In this document: positions 45,165-55,241 of the stretch, one piece after another
Layout: each line of letters opens with the position of its first letter
How positions within the stretch are numbered: the first letter of the stretch is position 1
Source of the DNA: Acetivibrio saccincola
Lineage (GTDB): Bacteria; Bacillota; Clostridia; Acetivibrionales; Acetivibrionaceae
Direction of reading: 5' to 3'
Length of the DNA: 64,000 nt
Assembly (NCBI RefSeq): GCF_002844395.1
Contig: NZ_CP025197.1
Coordinates: 1,984,001-2,048,000, forward strand
The notes under the pieces: model-generated
What the model was told of the DNA's origin: nothing
Database searches by the model: none
Seen by the model: only the letters and a program-made list of their open reading frames with translations
Translations under genes and position numbers: made by a program

Positions 45165-47144
45165 CTATTTTGCTTTAGCGGTAGCAGTTGGTTTAGAGTA
45201 TGAACCGCTGTAAGAAATGTTAAATCCAAATGTTACTGAACCACCTGGTGGTATTGATCCATTCCATCCAACATTGCTTACAGTTATGTTAGAGCCACTT
45301 GTGCTGAAACTGCCATTCCAGCTGCTGGTTACTCTTACATCTCCTGAGAAGCCTAAATTTACTTCCCATCCGTTTACTGCAGTTGAACCATCATTCTTAA
45401 CTGTAACATTTACTGTAGCTCCACCGCCCCAAGTATTCTCAGAAACAGATACAGAAAGATTTCCGCTTCCTCCTGGCGGCTGCCAAGGCTGCTGTGGTTG
45501 TCCGGGTTGCTGTGGCTGGCCTGGCTGCTGTGGTGAACCGCTGCCTGTACCAAATACAAATGTACCTACATTAACAGCACCTGAAAATCTTAGTACCAAA
45601 TCATGTACTCCTGAAACGCTGCTGATATTTGTGGACAGTTCTCTATAATTATTCCATCCGCCTGTTGATGGCACTGTTAAAGTACCTACACGGTTTCCAT
45701 TTACAATGATTTCTATGTTTGTGGATGACATTTCAGTTGCAACCCTTGCAGTAAAGCGTGTTGCCCCGTTTCCAAAGTTGACATTCTTAAATGTTACAGT
45801 GTTTCCACTTTCAATATAACCGATTCCGCTGCCGCTATCTGTATTTATCACTCTGATATTTGATGCATTTGTTTCATCAAAATCACTTGCTGAAATTCCA
45901 TTAAATGCATTTTTCTCGCCGCCTGGCTGCCCTGGTTGTTGTGGTTGTCCGGGTTGCTGCGGCTGTCCCGGCTGCTGTGGTAAACCGCTTGATCTTTCAA
46001 ATACAAATGAGTCTATATTTACCGGACCTGAGAAAGTCAATACTAAATTATTTACTCCTGTAACATTGCTAATTGTTGTGGACAACTCCCTGTAATTATC
46101 CCATCCGCCTGTTGACGGAACCGTTAACGTACCTATACGTCTTCCATTTGCACTGATTTCAATATTTGTAGGTGAATCAGCACCTGATGCAACGCGTGCA
46201 GTAAATGAAGATGCACCATTTCCAAAATCAATGTTGTTATATGTTACAGAATCGCCATTCTCTATATAACCTAGTCCTTCCCCGTTATTTCCTGTACCTA
46301 TTACTTCAATAGTTGATGAACTTAACCTGTTATACTGTTCTGCCTGAATTGTAGTAAATGCACTTCTTGAATTAGGGGCAGAAGGATTTGTTGAAGGTGC
46401 CGGATTTGAATTTCCTGATGAACCTCCGGACTGTGGCGGTGTTCCTCCTATTGTAATTACGTTCTTATATACATCAGCACTTCCACTGCTCTGATAGCCT
46501 TCTATTGTCAATGCAACTTCATACATTTTACCCATTCTCATACCCATTCTTTCCCACGCTGCAAAGTGTTGGCTAACAGATATTACACCGCTGGTCTTTT
46601 TGGACGTTCTTACACTCCAGTACTGTTGGAAAGTTGCAGTACCCTTTATTGATGGCTGCTGCACTCTTGTTGTTTCATATACGTCATATGTACCTCCATC
46701 AACAGTAATTACGCCCTTTGATGAAGCTCCCGGCGGACGCCAATTTCCCCAGCTTTCAACAATGTAATATTCTACAAGGGGATCAACTGTCCATCCATAA
46801 ACACATAGATATGAGTTTCCATTTGGACGATAGTCCACACCATATTCTACTGTTATATTGCCTATTTGCTGGTGTGTCTGGGTTTCGTTAAATTTACGGC
46901 CTTTACGGAATAATATGTTGTTAATATTACTCCATTGACAGCTAAATGTACCGCCATCTTTTAAAGTCATAGTTCCATTTCCGGTGTCCTTCCAGTATTC
47001 ATAGTCGTAGCCGCCATGAGTACCTGTTTCATTAGAACTTAACGTTCTTGCAGATGCTTCATTCATAGGGATGATGAACCATGCCAGTACCAAAGCTAAC
47101 GCCAGCATACCGGCACCAATTCTTAGAGCTTTTGTTACACGCAT
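45165..47144 (-). CDS. Free secreted xylanase GH11-CBM6-CBM6-CBM2
   Basis: 659 residues. A signal peptide (about 1-32), GH11 (33-235; nucleophile in [10 protein letters not shown], acid/base in [10 protein letters not shown]), CBM6 (about 262-385), a PQQPGQ-repeat linker, a second CBM6 (about 408-520), another Pro/Gln linker and a C-terminal CBM2-like module (about 555-659, [20 protein letters not shown] to the end, with exposed Trp residues in NGWEVN, TSSWNG and VGWNGSI). No dockerin, so it works outside the cellulosome. Its GH11 is a close paralogue of those in the dockerin enzyme at 37311. Confidence 0.93.
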   Translation of the reverse strand: MRVTKALRIGAGMLALALVLAWFIIPMNEASARTLSSNETGTHGGYDYEYWKDTGNGTMTLKDGGTFSCQWSNINNILFRKGRKFNETQTHQQIGNITVEYGVDYRPNGNSYLCVYGWTVDPLVEYYIVESWGNWRPPGASSKGVITVDGGTYDVYETTRVQQPSIKGTATFQQYWSVRTSKKTSGVISVSQHFAAWERMGMRMGKMYEVALTIEGYQSSGSADVYKNVITIGGTPPQSGGSSGNSNPAPSTNPSAPNSRSAFTTIQAEQYNRLSSSTIEVIGTGNNGEGLGYIENGDSVTYNNIDFGNGASSFTARVASGADSPTNIEISANGRRIGTLTVPSTGGWDNYRELSTTISNVTGVNNLVLTFSGPVNIDSFVFERSSGLPQQPGQPQQPGQPQQPGQPGGEKNAFNGISASDFDETNASNIRVINTDSGSGIGYIESGNTVTFKNVNFGNGATRFTARVATEMSSTNIEIIVNGNRVGTLTVPSTGGWNNYRELSTNISSVSGVHDLVLRFSGAVNVGTFVFGTGSGSPQQPGQPQQPGQPQQPWQPPGGSGNLSVSVSENTWGGGATVNVTVKNDGSTAVNGWEVNLGFSGDVRVTSSWNGSFSTSGSNITVSNVGWNGSIPPGGSVTFGFNISYSGSYSKPTATAKAK

Positions 47145-47182
47145 AATATTTCCTCCTTATATAAATTTATTAAATAATTCAA

Positions 47183-47212
47183 CACAAAAACATATTTTTG
47201 TATGTTTTTGTG
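47183..47212. repeat. Perfect 12-bp inverted repeat in the leader of the GH11-CBM2 gene
   Basis: CACAAAAACATA/TATGTTTTTGTG with a 6-nt loop, about 40 nt upstream of the start codon. It would form a hairpin in the 5' leader of the mRNA or a binding site for a dimeric regulator. The rest of 47145-47576 is AT-rich. It has a short TACGT-GG-TACGT repeat near 47380, and the 29-nt activator box is absent. Confidence 0.7.
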
Positions 47213-47576
47213 AAAGCTTACCAAAAATAATGTATTTTGCATTTTGTATTTTATTTAGTTATCTATGTTATCTAATTATTAAAAATACTTCATTCGAAAG
47301 TGTAACTTAAGTATAAAATGCATGTAACTTTGTAGAAGATACAAATATATAAATTATATATGTATGTAATAGAATAAGTTAGTACGTGGTACGTATACCC
47401 GGACTTCTCAGATGAATTTGAAACTAGTTCTTTTTAAATAAAATTTCCTTTAAAAAACGTCCTTTACTATATTATAATATGAAAACACTTTATTTTAAAG
47501 ACGAATTTTTGATTTTTTAAAATTTTCCCCTGGAATTTTGGCATATTATGAAGAATATTGTAGTGCCAGTTGCAAA

Positions 47577-48125
47577 TTATGTATCAATTTCAAATACCGG
47601 AGGTCTTTCTATCACTTCAACACCTTCAACTATTTGCCCATCCTCTGCTACAGCCCTGTTACCCGATATTTTGACATTTTTCTTTAATTCAGCCCAGTTT
47701 GGTGTTTCTTTGACATTTATAAAATCAAGCATTTTATTTTCTTTCAGCCAGCTCAAAAGTTTTTCTTCATCCCGCTTAAACTCAGGCTGCCGGTATCTTA
47801 ACTTGAGTGTACCACTGGGCAGTTTGTAAACTTTTTGGGTTTTAGTTGATTTATGTTTAACAGATAGAAAATACTCTTGTAATTTTGATTCAAGATATGA
47901 TGTTTTTTTATTTAGCCTTTCTTCTTCTTTCCGTATTTTTTCTTCATACTCTAAAATCATTGACCTGCAAACATCTATGTAGCGCTGTGCTTCTTTTCTC
48001 TCCTCAGCTATTTTTTTTAAAGCCCACTCTGCCTTCTCATCATTATCTATAATAAATTCATTATTTTCATCACTATTTTCCTTTATAAAATCATCTGCCA
48101 TTTCAAGATTTATATTTCTTTCCAT
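47577..48125 (-). CDS. Mu Gam-like host-nuclease inhibitor, orphan
   Basis: About 182 residues from the ATG at 48125, which has GAGGTG 6 nt upstream; a start six codons earlier lacks a site. A helical, charged middle (about 25-95) leads into the segment SYLESKLQEYFLSVKHKSTKTQKVYKLPSGTLKLRYRQPE, typical of the phage Mu Gam family, and the C-terminal VIERPPVFEID found in Firmicutes members. Gam binds DNA ends and shields them from exonucleases. No other phage gene is nearby, so it may be a domesticated gene or a prophage remnant. Confidence 0.8.
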   Translation of the reverse strand: MERNINLEMADDFIKENSDENNEFIIDNDEKAEWALKKIAEERKEAQRYIDVCRSMILEYEEKIRKEEERLNKKTSYLESKLQEYFLSVKHKSTKTQKVYKLPSGTLKLRYRQPEFKRDEEKLLSWLKENKMLDFINVKETPNWAELKKNVKISGNRAVAEDGQIVEGVEVIERPPVFEIDT

Positions 48126-48372
48126 ACTCTGCACCTCTTTCAAAGACTATTATATAAAGGATGTCTTTTTAAGCAATAAAAAACACATGTTATTATAATA
48201 ACATATGTAAGTTCAATTAAACAATAAGAAAAATATTTATTTTTGTAGAAATACAATTAAAATATGTTTATTAATTAACAACATTCTAAAAAAGGTAGAT
48301 ACCGCGGATTTTAAATGATATAATTATTAATCATAAGGAACCAAAAAAATATAATAAACTATAGGAGAGTAG

Positions 48373-49749
48373 ATGATGGCTAACACCAAAACAAATAATA
48401 AACTAACCGTTGCAGCACTTACATGGCCAATATTTATTGAAATGCTATTTAGAATAATGCTTGGAAATATTGATACCATAATGCTGAGTAGATACTCAGA
48501 CAATGCCGTTGCTGCAGTGGGAGTTGTTAACCAGATTAATAGCATCTTAATTATGCTTTACTGGGTTGTTTCCACAGGTACTGCCGTTCTTGTTTCCCAA
48601 AATTTAGGCGCCAAAAATGAAAGGAAAGCTTCTGAAGTTGCCGTCACTGCAACTTCAAGTGCCCTGATATACGGTGTGGTAGTAGGGGCTCTTATATTTG
48701 CATTTAGTGAGCCTATTCTACGACTGTTAAATGTACCGGAAGAACTAATGGGCTATGCCCTTATATACCTTAGAATTACAGGGGGATTTTCAGTTGCCCA
48801 GGCAATGCTTGCCACTTTATCTTCAATTATTAGAAGTTACGGGCATACCAGAATAACAATGTATGTCACCATGGGAATGAACGCCATAAATGTAATAGGA
48901 AACAGCCTATTTATCTTTGGTCTTTTTGGTGTACCAAAGCTTGGGGTGACCGGTGTTGCAATTTCAACTGTTGCAGCTCAGATTCTTGGATTTTCAGTAA
49001 TGCTGCTTATAATTATGAAAAATCCTAGAATGAGATTTAATTTTAGGTATTTAAAACCTTTACCTGTCCAGACAATAAAGGATATATTAAAAATCGGCAT
49101 ACCTTCAGCCGGTGAGGGAGCTGCATATCACCTATCCCAGCTTACCATCACCCGCATTATTACAGAAATGGGGACTGTAGCTCTAACTACAAAAGTATAC
49201 ACAAATAATGTTATGATGTTTATAATGATTTTTGGGATAGCTGTGGGACAGGGAACCCAGATTTTAGTAGGGCATTTGGTGGGGGCAGGCAAAAAAGAAG
49301 AGGCTTACAGGACATGCCTTAAAAGTTTAAGGATTGCACTGCTTATAGTATTTTGTATGTCCATAATAATTTTTACCTTTTCAAAAAACTTACTTGGACT
49401 ATTTACAGAGGATCAATCTATTATAGATTTAGGCAGCAGACTTTTGCTTCTATCTATTTTCTTAGAACCTGGGAGAGTATTTAACGTTGTTATAATAAAC
49501 TCTTTAAGAGCTGCCGGTGACGTTAAATTTCCTGTGGTAATGGGTGTTTTCTCTATGTGGGGCGTTGCTGTGCTTCTGTCCTTTGTACTTGGTATTACAT
49601 TTAACTTAGGACTGATAGGGGTGTGGATAGCCCTTGGCTGTGATGAATGGTGCAGAGGACTTATGATGCTCTTTAGATGGAGATCACGAGCATGGCAAAG
49701 TATGTCCCTTACTGATACATCCTATCAACTGCAAAGTTCTAACACTTAA
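48373..49749 (+). CDS. MATE-family multidrug exporter
   Basis: 458 residues with about twelve hydrophobic segments and the typical start LTWPIFIEMLFRIMLGNIDTIMLSRYSDNAVAAVGVVNQI. The two halves show the internal repeat of MATE proteins (second half begins about residue 235, IPSAGEGAAYHLSQLTITRI). Such proteins exchange Na+ or H+ for drugs or metabolites. The start is ATGATGGCT with GGAG upstream. Single gene, convergent with the VWA operon, only 4 nt between stop codons. Substrate unknown. Confidence 0.93.
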   Translation: MMANTKTNNKLTVAALTWPIFIEMLFRIMLGNIDTIMLSRYSDNAVAAVGVVNQINSILIMLYWVVSTGTAVLVSQNLGAKNERKASEVAVTATSSALIYGVVVGALIFAFSEPILRLLNVPEELMGYALIYLRITGGFSVAQAMLATLSSIIRSYGHTRITMYVTMGMNAINVIGNSLFIFGLFGVPKLGVTGVAISTVAAQILGFSVMLLIIMKNPRMRFNFRYLKPLPVQTIKDILKIGIPSAGEGAAYHLSQLTITRIITEMGTVALTTKVYTNNVMMFIMIFGIAVGQGTQILVGHLVGAGKKEEAYRTCLKSLRIALLIVFCMSIIIFTFSKNLLGLFTEDQSIIDLGSRLLLLSIFLEPGRVFNVVIINSLRAAGDVKFPVVMGVFSMWGVAVLLSFVLGITFNLGLIGVWIALGCDEWCRGLMMLFRWRSRAWQSMSLTDTSYQLQSSNT

Positions 49750-49753
49750 AATT

Positions 49754-52555
49754 CTATTCTCTTTTTCTTTTACTTTCTAATAGTTTTGATATATGGGATG
49801 TGTCAGTATGTTGTTTTTCTTTTTTTTCAGGCTTTTCCCCCGCCTTTTCTTTTTTTCTTTTTTTATCTTTAACTTTATCTTCAGCAAATTGCTGATTTTT
49901 TTTGTTTATTTCTGGCATTTTAATTTGTTTACTTGTTGCTAATTTTGTTTCTACGCTTCCTTTAATTTTATAGGCTGCATTTCTTCCCTTTTCTAATACT
50001 GCATCAAGTTTTCTAAAAGATATATTAAGGCGTCTTATGGCAATATCTATAATAAAAAGCACCAGTGCCAAAAGAAGCAAAATATCTGTGATATCATTTA
50101 TATTTTCAATTGTGTCTATATCCCCTGAAAAAACTTCATCGGCATTTTTAATAACTCTTCCGCCGCTTTCATATACCAGCCGCTCTAAAAGCTCTTTACC
50201 ATTAGTTTTTATTAAATTATATTCCGGTGAATAGGGCACTAAAATTCCGCCAACTACAGTGTTTATAGTCTCTTCCCCGCTATTAATTCTTACATTTGCA
50301 ATGTACACCCCTGTTTCTTCAGCTGAAAACTCTCCTTTATAAACTCCCGGAGAGAATACTTCTAGCTTTGTCTCTTCCTCTTCTCCTGAAGGACCAATTA
50401 TAATTGCCTCAACTTTGCCGTCTTCAACAATTTCCTCTACAGGCATTGTAAATTCAATAAACCCTTTTCCCCCTTCAGTACCCCCTGATACAACATAGCC
50501 GTCATGCACTTTCTTTTGAACAAGCCAGGATATAAGGTTTTTCCAAAACCTCGGGGATTCTTCCCAATTCATCCAGTCCTCTGTCCACATTCCCTTTATA
50601 TCGGAAGTCCAGGCAGCTGACCTTCCAAGTCCGTAATGCCAGGTTGCCAAAATTGGTTCATCTTCATCACTTGAAAAAACAACCCTTGAAGATGGCTTCT
50701 TTGAAGTCCTTATGTAGCCATAAAGATCCGGAATTGACTCTATATCATCTAAAATAGGCAAATAACTCCTTAAAACAGGGGTAAATTGTTTGTTGTTAAT
50801 ATATGTCTTTGCTGCGATGGTGGTTTCTTTTGCAAATATTTTAGGCATATCGGTAAACTCATCCACATAATAATACCTTCCCCCGCCCTGTTCTGCTAAC
50901 AGGCTTAAAAGCCCGGTATCTGCCCCCTCTCCTAAAGCAACGGTGGAAAGGGTTATACCTTCCCTTTCCATTTCATTTATTACAGGTCCGTACCCGCTTC
51001 TTTCTGCCATACCATCCGTAAGAAGAATTATATGCTTTAATTTTGCATCAGTATCTTCTTTTAAAGACCTCACTGCTTCCTTTAATGCAGGAAGAATGCT
51101 GGTTCCTCCACCTGCCCTTATTGTTCCTATTGAATCCTGTACTTTTTTTAAATTATCAAGCTTTTGTGTTTTTACCACCCACTGTGAAGCTTCGTCAAAA
51201 GCAATGACACCAATATAATCATATTGGGTTAAAACCTCAGTTGCACGTATTGCCGCTTCTTTTGCAAGTTCTATATTAGGTATTCCGAAGCCTCCTGAAG
51301 ACATACTTGACGATTTGTCAAGTACCAGTAAAAGTCCTAAATTTGGATGTTCCTCATCACTTTTCACACCCATGTTTACAGGAAGAGCCGCCTCTAAGGG
51401 TGTATCTTTATATCCTCCTAAAGCATAGCTTTCCTCACCCCCGGTTACTAAAAGACCTTTTCCCATATTACGGACGCTTTTTTCAATATTCTCCATAATC
51501 TCTTTTTCTAAACGTTCTGCAGAAACGTTGGAAATAACAAAAGCATCATACTTTTGGAAATATTCTATCCCCTTTGGGACAGCCTCCGGCAAAATAACTT
51601 CTGTTTTCACATCCCCTTCAAGTATTTTTTCTAATTCCCTTGCTTCTCCCTCTTCCCCTTCAATAATCAGAATACTTGCCACATCTTCTACATAAACAAA
51701 GGCAGAATTTTCGTTGTTTTGACTTACACCGTCGTCTATTGCCTCAATTTCAGCAGTATATGTTATAAGCCCACCTTCTTTGGCAGTCTGGGGAAAAACA
51801 AAATTATTTTCACCTGCTTGTATCTCCACATCTGTACTAGAAATCAGCTGACTGTCCCTATATAGTTTAAGGGTGCCGGCTGTCCGTACATTGCTGTCAA
51901 CTTTTATAAAAACATCAAATTGCTCGTTTAATCTTACAAATCTTGGCACATCCATAGATGTTATCTGCACATCATTTTTCACTATACTTTCCAGTTCAAA
52001 AACATCCAAAGAAATACCTTTTTCTTTTAATATGTTAACTACTGAAAATGCATTGCCTGCGTTTTCTTCACCGTCACTGACTAAAACAACCCTTTTGTTG
52101 TCATCAGCCGGAATCATGGAAATAACATAATTCAGGGCATTTTCAAAATTGGTAAATTTACTGTTTATCTTTGCCTGCAAACTGAAAAAGCGCGGGCTAA
52201 GTGTTGGAGTAAGTTCGGCAGCCACATCTGCCCCAAAGCTTGCCACTCCCACTTTGTCGTTTTTTCCCTTGCTTTCTATGGATTCTTTTATAAATTTTTC
52301 TGCTATATCTTTAGAAGCCTTTGCACTGTCTGATGAATCAACTAAAAATACAGTTGTGGTATATTTAGAAGATATCTTTAGCCCAAAACCTGCAAGGGAC
52401 AATATAAGCAACAATAAAATTGTTATTCTAAGGCCTAAAATTACTCTTTTTTTTGTTTTTGAAAGCCTTGTAAGGCCCCTTGATACACAAAGCAAATACA
52501 CTATAAAAACAGGAAATAGTATAAGCATCAAAGGATAGTTAAAATTAAACACCAT
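49754..52555 (-). CDS. Large membrane protein with two VWA domains and a GATase-like domain
   Basis: 933 residues. Two N-terminal membrane helices (about 8-25, 37-57), a first VWA domain (about 68-230, MIDAS FLVDSSDSA), a glutamine-amidotransferase-like region (about 290-395, with LLVTGGEESYALGG), a second VWA domain (about 400-580, MIDAS LVLDKSSSMSSGG), a C-terminal helix near 840 and a Lys/Glu-rich cytoplasmic tail. Last gene of the eight-gene operon; it overlaps its neighbour by 11 nt. Metal-dependent adhesion or chaperone-like assembly of a surface complex is plausible. Function not known. Confidence 0.85.
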   Translation of the reverse strand: MVFNFNYPLMLILFPVFIVYLLCVSRGLTRLSKTKKRVILGLRITILLLLILSLAGFGLKISSKYTTTVFLVDSSDSAKASKDIAEKFIKESIESKGKNDKVGVASFGADVAAELTPTLSPRFFSLQAKINSKFTNFENALNYVISMIPADDNKRVVLVSDGEENAGNAFSVVNILKEKGISLDVFELESIVKNDVQITSMDVPRFVRLNEQFDVFIKVDSNVRTAGTLKLYRDSQLISSTDVEIQAGENNFVFPQTAKEGGLITYTAEIEAIDDGVSQNNENSAFVYVEDVASILIIEGEEGEARELEKILEGDVKTEVILPEAVPKGIEYFQKYDAFVISNVSAERLEKEIMENIEKSVRNMGKGLLVTGGEESYALGGYKDTPLEAALPVNMGVKSDEEHPNLGLLLVLDKSSSMSSGGFGIPNIELAKEAAIRATEVLTQYDYIGVIAFDEASQWVVKTQKLDNLKKVQDSIGTIRAGGGTSILPALKEAVRSLKEDTDAKLKHIILLTDGMAERSGYGPVINEMEREGITLSTVALGEGADTGLLSLLAEQGGGRYYYVDEFTDMPKIFAKETTIAAKTYINNKQFTPVLRSYLPILDDIESIPDLYGYIRTSKKPSSRVVFSSDEDEPILATWHYGLGRSAAWTSDIKGMWTEDWMNWEESPRFWKNLISWLVQKKVHDGYVVSGGTEGGKGFIEFTMPVEEIVEDGKVEAIIIGPSGEEEETKLEVFSPGVYKGEFSAEETGVYIANVRINSGEETINTVVGGILVPYSPEYNLIKTNGKELLERLVYESGGRVIKNADEVFSGDIDTIENINDITDILLLLALVLFIIDIAIRRLNISFRKLDAVLEKGRNAAYKIKGSVETKLATSKQIKMPEINKKNQQFAEDKVKDKKRKKEKAGEKPEKKEKQHTDTSHISKLLESKRKRE

Positions 52556-54350
52556 TTTTATAAACCCACCACTCTATCAGTAAAATTATTATAATAATCC
52601 ATATAAACACAGATTGAATGTCCCTACCGGTCTTTACAATTTGTCCTTCCCTGACATCCTCATTGCCTTCTTGTACTGCAACCTTTTTATTTATATCAGA
52701 TTCATACTTTGACGGGACATTAACTGCAAAATTATATTTAATCTCCCCTTCACTTGTTTTTTGAACCAATGTATAAACCCCCGGTTCCTCTGTCCTGTCA
52801 AAAACCCTTGGAGGAAAAGGAGGCGCTACTTCAAAAACCTCTTTGGAAGGAGTCTCAACAAAAGCTTTTTCTGCCCCTGGATGCAAATTAAATATAATGC
52901 TGTCCTTTGGATTTACACCTGCTATATTTTCAATGGCAGAGGGCAAAAGCCATTCCATAGCATTGGTTATAAAAATAGGAAAAGCAGGAGTTATGGAAAT
53001 GTCTGTTTTGAAAATATCAAAGGCTATAACTAAAATTCTCTGATTATTTAAATCCCCCATAAACCCACCGGAGCCTTCTTTATATTCAATAATTTCTTCG
53101 GCCCACAGGGGAACCTCCACTATCTTTGACTCTCCTACAGAAAAGTCAAACTCTTTTACATATTTAAAAACTTCCCCTTTAAGCTCTTTTATTTGCGGAA
53201 TTTCCACCGTTTCTTTTATTTCAAACAACTGGTTTTCCGGCGGGTTAAAAATCATTATACTTCCGCTTTCAGGAATGTTTTCCGGTAAAAAACCATCAAA
53301 TATGTAAAGGTCGTATCCTGTAAACTCCCTGTTTTCATCAGGCTGTGTCTTGTAAAGCTCTACTTTATTTGAAAGGGCCAAAGCCTTTTCAATAAATACA
53401 TTTCCATCTGAAACCAACAATGCTTTATTCCCCAAACCCTTTTCTACAACGTTCCAGTAAACATTGTCAATATTAAGGGCATCTTCTTTGTCAATTCTCA
53501 CTTCTATAATATTGGTACTTTCAGGCAAATTATTCCAATAAACATTTGTAGTCTCATACGGACTTATATCTACATATTTAGCATCGTATACCTTTCCATC
53601 TAAATAAATGCTTAAAGGAATCTTTGCATCTGACTGTGTGTAATTTGCTATGGTACTTAAAGCTGTTATACCCTTTTCGGTTACTGTATGGGACAGGTTT
53701 ATAATTGCAAAGTTTTCAGCCTCATCAAAGCTGGCGGAAAACTCCATATCCACTCCTTCTATGTAAAAATTCTGATCCCCGAATAAAACTACCTTTGTAT
53801 TTGGATGCTGGTTTGCAATTGAATAAATTGTACTCTTAGCATCATCTGTATTTAAAACTGTATTTGTAACCTCTATGGAATTTAAACTGTTTAAAAGACT
53901 GCTTTTATTTTTACTTAAACTTTCTTCTATAACTATATTCTTTCCCATACTTACCAATGTAACATAGGTATTGGGCTTTAAATTTGATATATATTCCCTT
54001 GCCTTAGCTTTAGCCTCATCAAACCTGGTTTTATTCCCCATTTTAGACTGCATGCTCATAGAAGTGTCTATAACAACAACCACATTTTGAATATTGGACT
54101 CAAGATGGCTTAAATAAGGCTTTGATAAAGCAAATGCCAGCAAAATTACAGCAATAATCTGAAGAATCATTAATGTGTTTTTCTTAAGTTTTTGCCAGGA
54201 TGTGTTTGCCTCTAAATCTTTAATAACCTCTTCCCAAAGATACAGGCTTGATACAGTAAAATCTTCATGCCGCTGCTTTAAAAGATAAAATATTATAATT
54301 ACAGGCACACCAATTAGTGCCAAAAAACCCCAGGGTGAATAAAATGTCAT
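52545..54350 (-). CDS. BatA-like membrane protein with VWA domain
   Basis: 601 residues. The N-terminal BatA-type double helix (MTFYSPWGFLALIGVPVIIIFYLLKQRHEDF, then MILQIIAVILLAFALSKPYL) is followed by a VWA domain (about 90-240, MIDAS VVIDTSMSMQ), a long beta-rich extracellular part and a final membrane helix (IWIIIIILLIEWWVYKNGV). Its ATG overlaps the DUF58 stop codon (ATGA). BatA, DUF58 and MoxR proteins regularly travel together; the MoxR ATPase is thought to remodel or insert the VWA partners. Confidence 0.88.
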   Translation of the reverse strand: MTFYSPWGFLALIGVPVIIIFYLLKQRHEDFTVSSLYLWEEVIKDLEANTSWQKLKKNTLMILQIIAVILLAFALSKPYLSHLESNIQNVVVVIDTSMSMQSKMGNKTRFDEAKAKAREYISNLKPNTYVTLVSMGKNIVIEESLSKNKSSLLNSLNSIEVTNTVLNTDDAKSTIYSIANQHPNTKVVLFGDQNFYIEGVDMEFSASFDEAENFAIINLSHTVTEKGITALSTIANYTQSDAKIPLSIYLDGKVYDAKYVDISPYETTNVYWNNLPESTNIIEVRIDKEDALNIDNVYWNVVEKGLGNKALLVSDGNVFIEKALALSNKVELYKTQPDENREFTGYDLYIFDGFLPENIPESGSIMIFNPPENQLFEIKETVEIPQIKELKGEVFKYVKEFDFSVGESKIVEVPLWAEEIIEYKEGSGGFMGDLNNQRILVIAFDIFKTDISITPAFPIFITNAMEWLLPSAIENIAGVNPKDSIIFNLHPGAEKAFVETPSKEVFEVAPPFPPRVFDRTEEPGVYTLVQKTSEGEIKYNFAVNVPSKYESDINKKVAVQEGNEDVREGQIVKTGRDIQSVFIWIIIIILLIEWWVYKNGV

Positions 54351-55231
54351 TCTTTACTCACCACCATCCGTATCAGCTCTTCTATAGGAAGGGATGTTTC
54401 CATAAGCATGTAGTGCACACCCATTTTAGCAGAGTTTTCTTCAAAAGTATTTATAAATTTTTTATATGCCTTGTTATACATATTAAGCAGGTTTTTTGAT
54501 ACAGCAACTTCCCTGTACATCCCTGTTTCTGAATCTATAAGCCTTACACTTTCGCCAATTTCCGGCGATATTTCCTGAGGGGATAAAATATGGCATACGT
54601 ATACATGTTGTTTTTTGAACTGCAAATATTTTATCATATCTACATAATTTCCCTCACAAAAAAAATCAGAAATAACAAGGGAAACCCCTTTTCCAAATCT
54701 AAAAGGGTATTTTGCAATTGTCTCATATATATTTGTTGTGCCGCTGTATTCAATGTTTTCCAGTAAACTCATCACTTCTTTGAAAGAATTTTTCCCCCTT
54801 AAAGATGACTTAAATTTATCTATTTTATCATTTACACAGGCAATTGAAACTCTGTCATAGTTACAAAGGCTAATATAAGCTATTGCAGCTGCAAGTCTTC
54901 TTGATGCAATGCTTTTATCAGGTTCTCCATAATCCATTGACTTACTTACATCTAAAAATATTTGTACCGGTGATTCCCTTTCCTCCATAAAGAGTTTTAT
55001 AAATAGCTTTTTAAACCTGCCATAAGCGTTCCAGTCGATTTTTTTAAAATCATCACCCATAATATATTCCCTGTAATCAGAAAACTCAACAGAACTTCCC
55101 TTAGCACGTGATTTTCTGTTTCCGGCACCGCCGTCCTGCGTCATTATTTTAGACCAGAGCTGAAATTGTTCAAGTTTTTTTAAAAAATCACTGTCAAAAA
55201 GACTTCCCATACCAAAAGAGTTTCCTTTCAT
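54347..55231 (-). CDS. DUF58 protein, MoxR partner
   Basis: 294 residues. It shows the DUF58 core YIMGDDFKKIDWNAYGRFKKLFIKLFMEERESPVQIFLDVSKSMDYG (about 50-100) with a VWA-like DVSKSM metal site. No clear membrane helix. It lies between moxR (10-nt gap) and the BatA-like gene (4-nt overlap). Members of this family form a cytoplasmic complex with MoxR ATPases. The ribosome site before the ATG at 55231 is weak, so coupled translation is probable. Confidence 0.92.
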   Translation of the reverse strand: MKGNSFGMGSLFDSDFLKKLEQFQLWSKIMTQDGGAGNRKSRAKGSSVEFSDYREYIMGDDFKKIDWNAYGRFKKLFIKLFMEERESPVQIFLDVSKSMDYGEPDKSIASRRLAAAIAYISLCNYDRVSIACVNDKIDKFKSSLRGKNSFKEVMSLLENIEYSGTTNIYETIAKYPFRFGKGVSLVISDFFCEGNYVDMIKYLQFKKQHVYVCHILSPQEISPEIGESVRLIDSETGMYREVAVSKNLLNMYNKAYKKFINTFEENSAKMGVHYMLMETSLPIEELIRMVVSKE

Positions 55232-55241
55232 ACATACTGTA

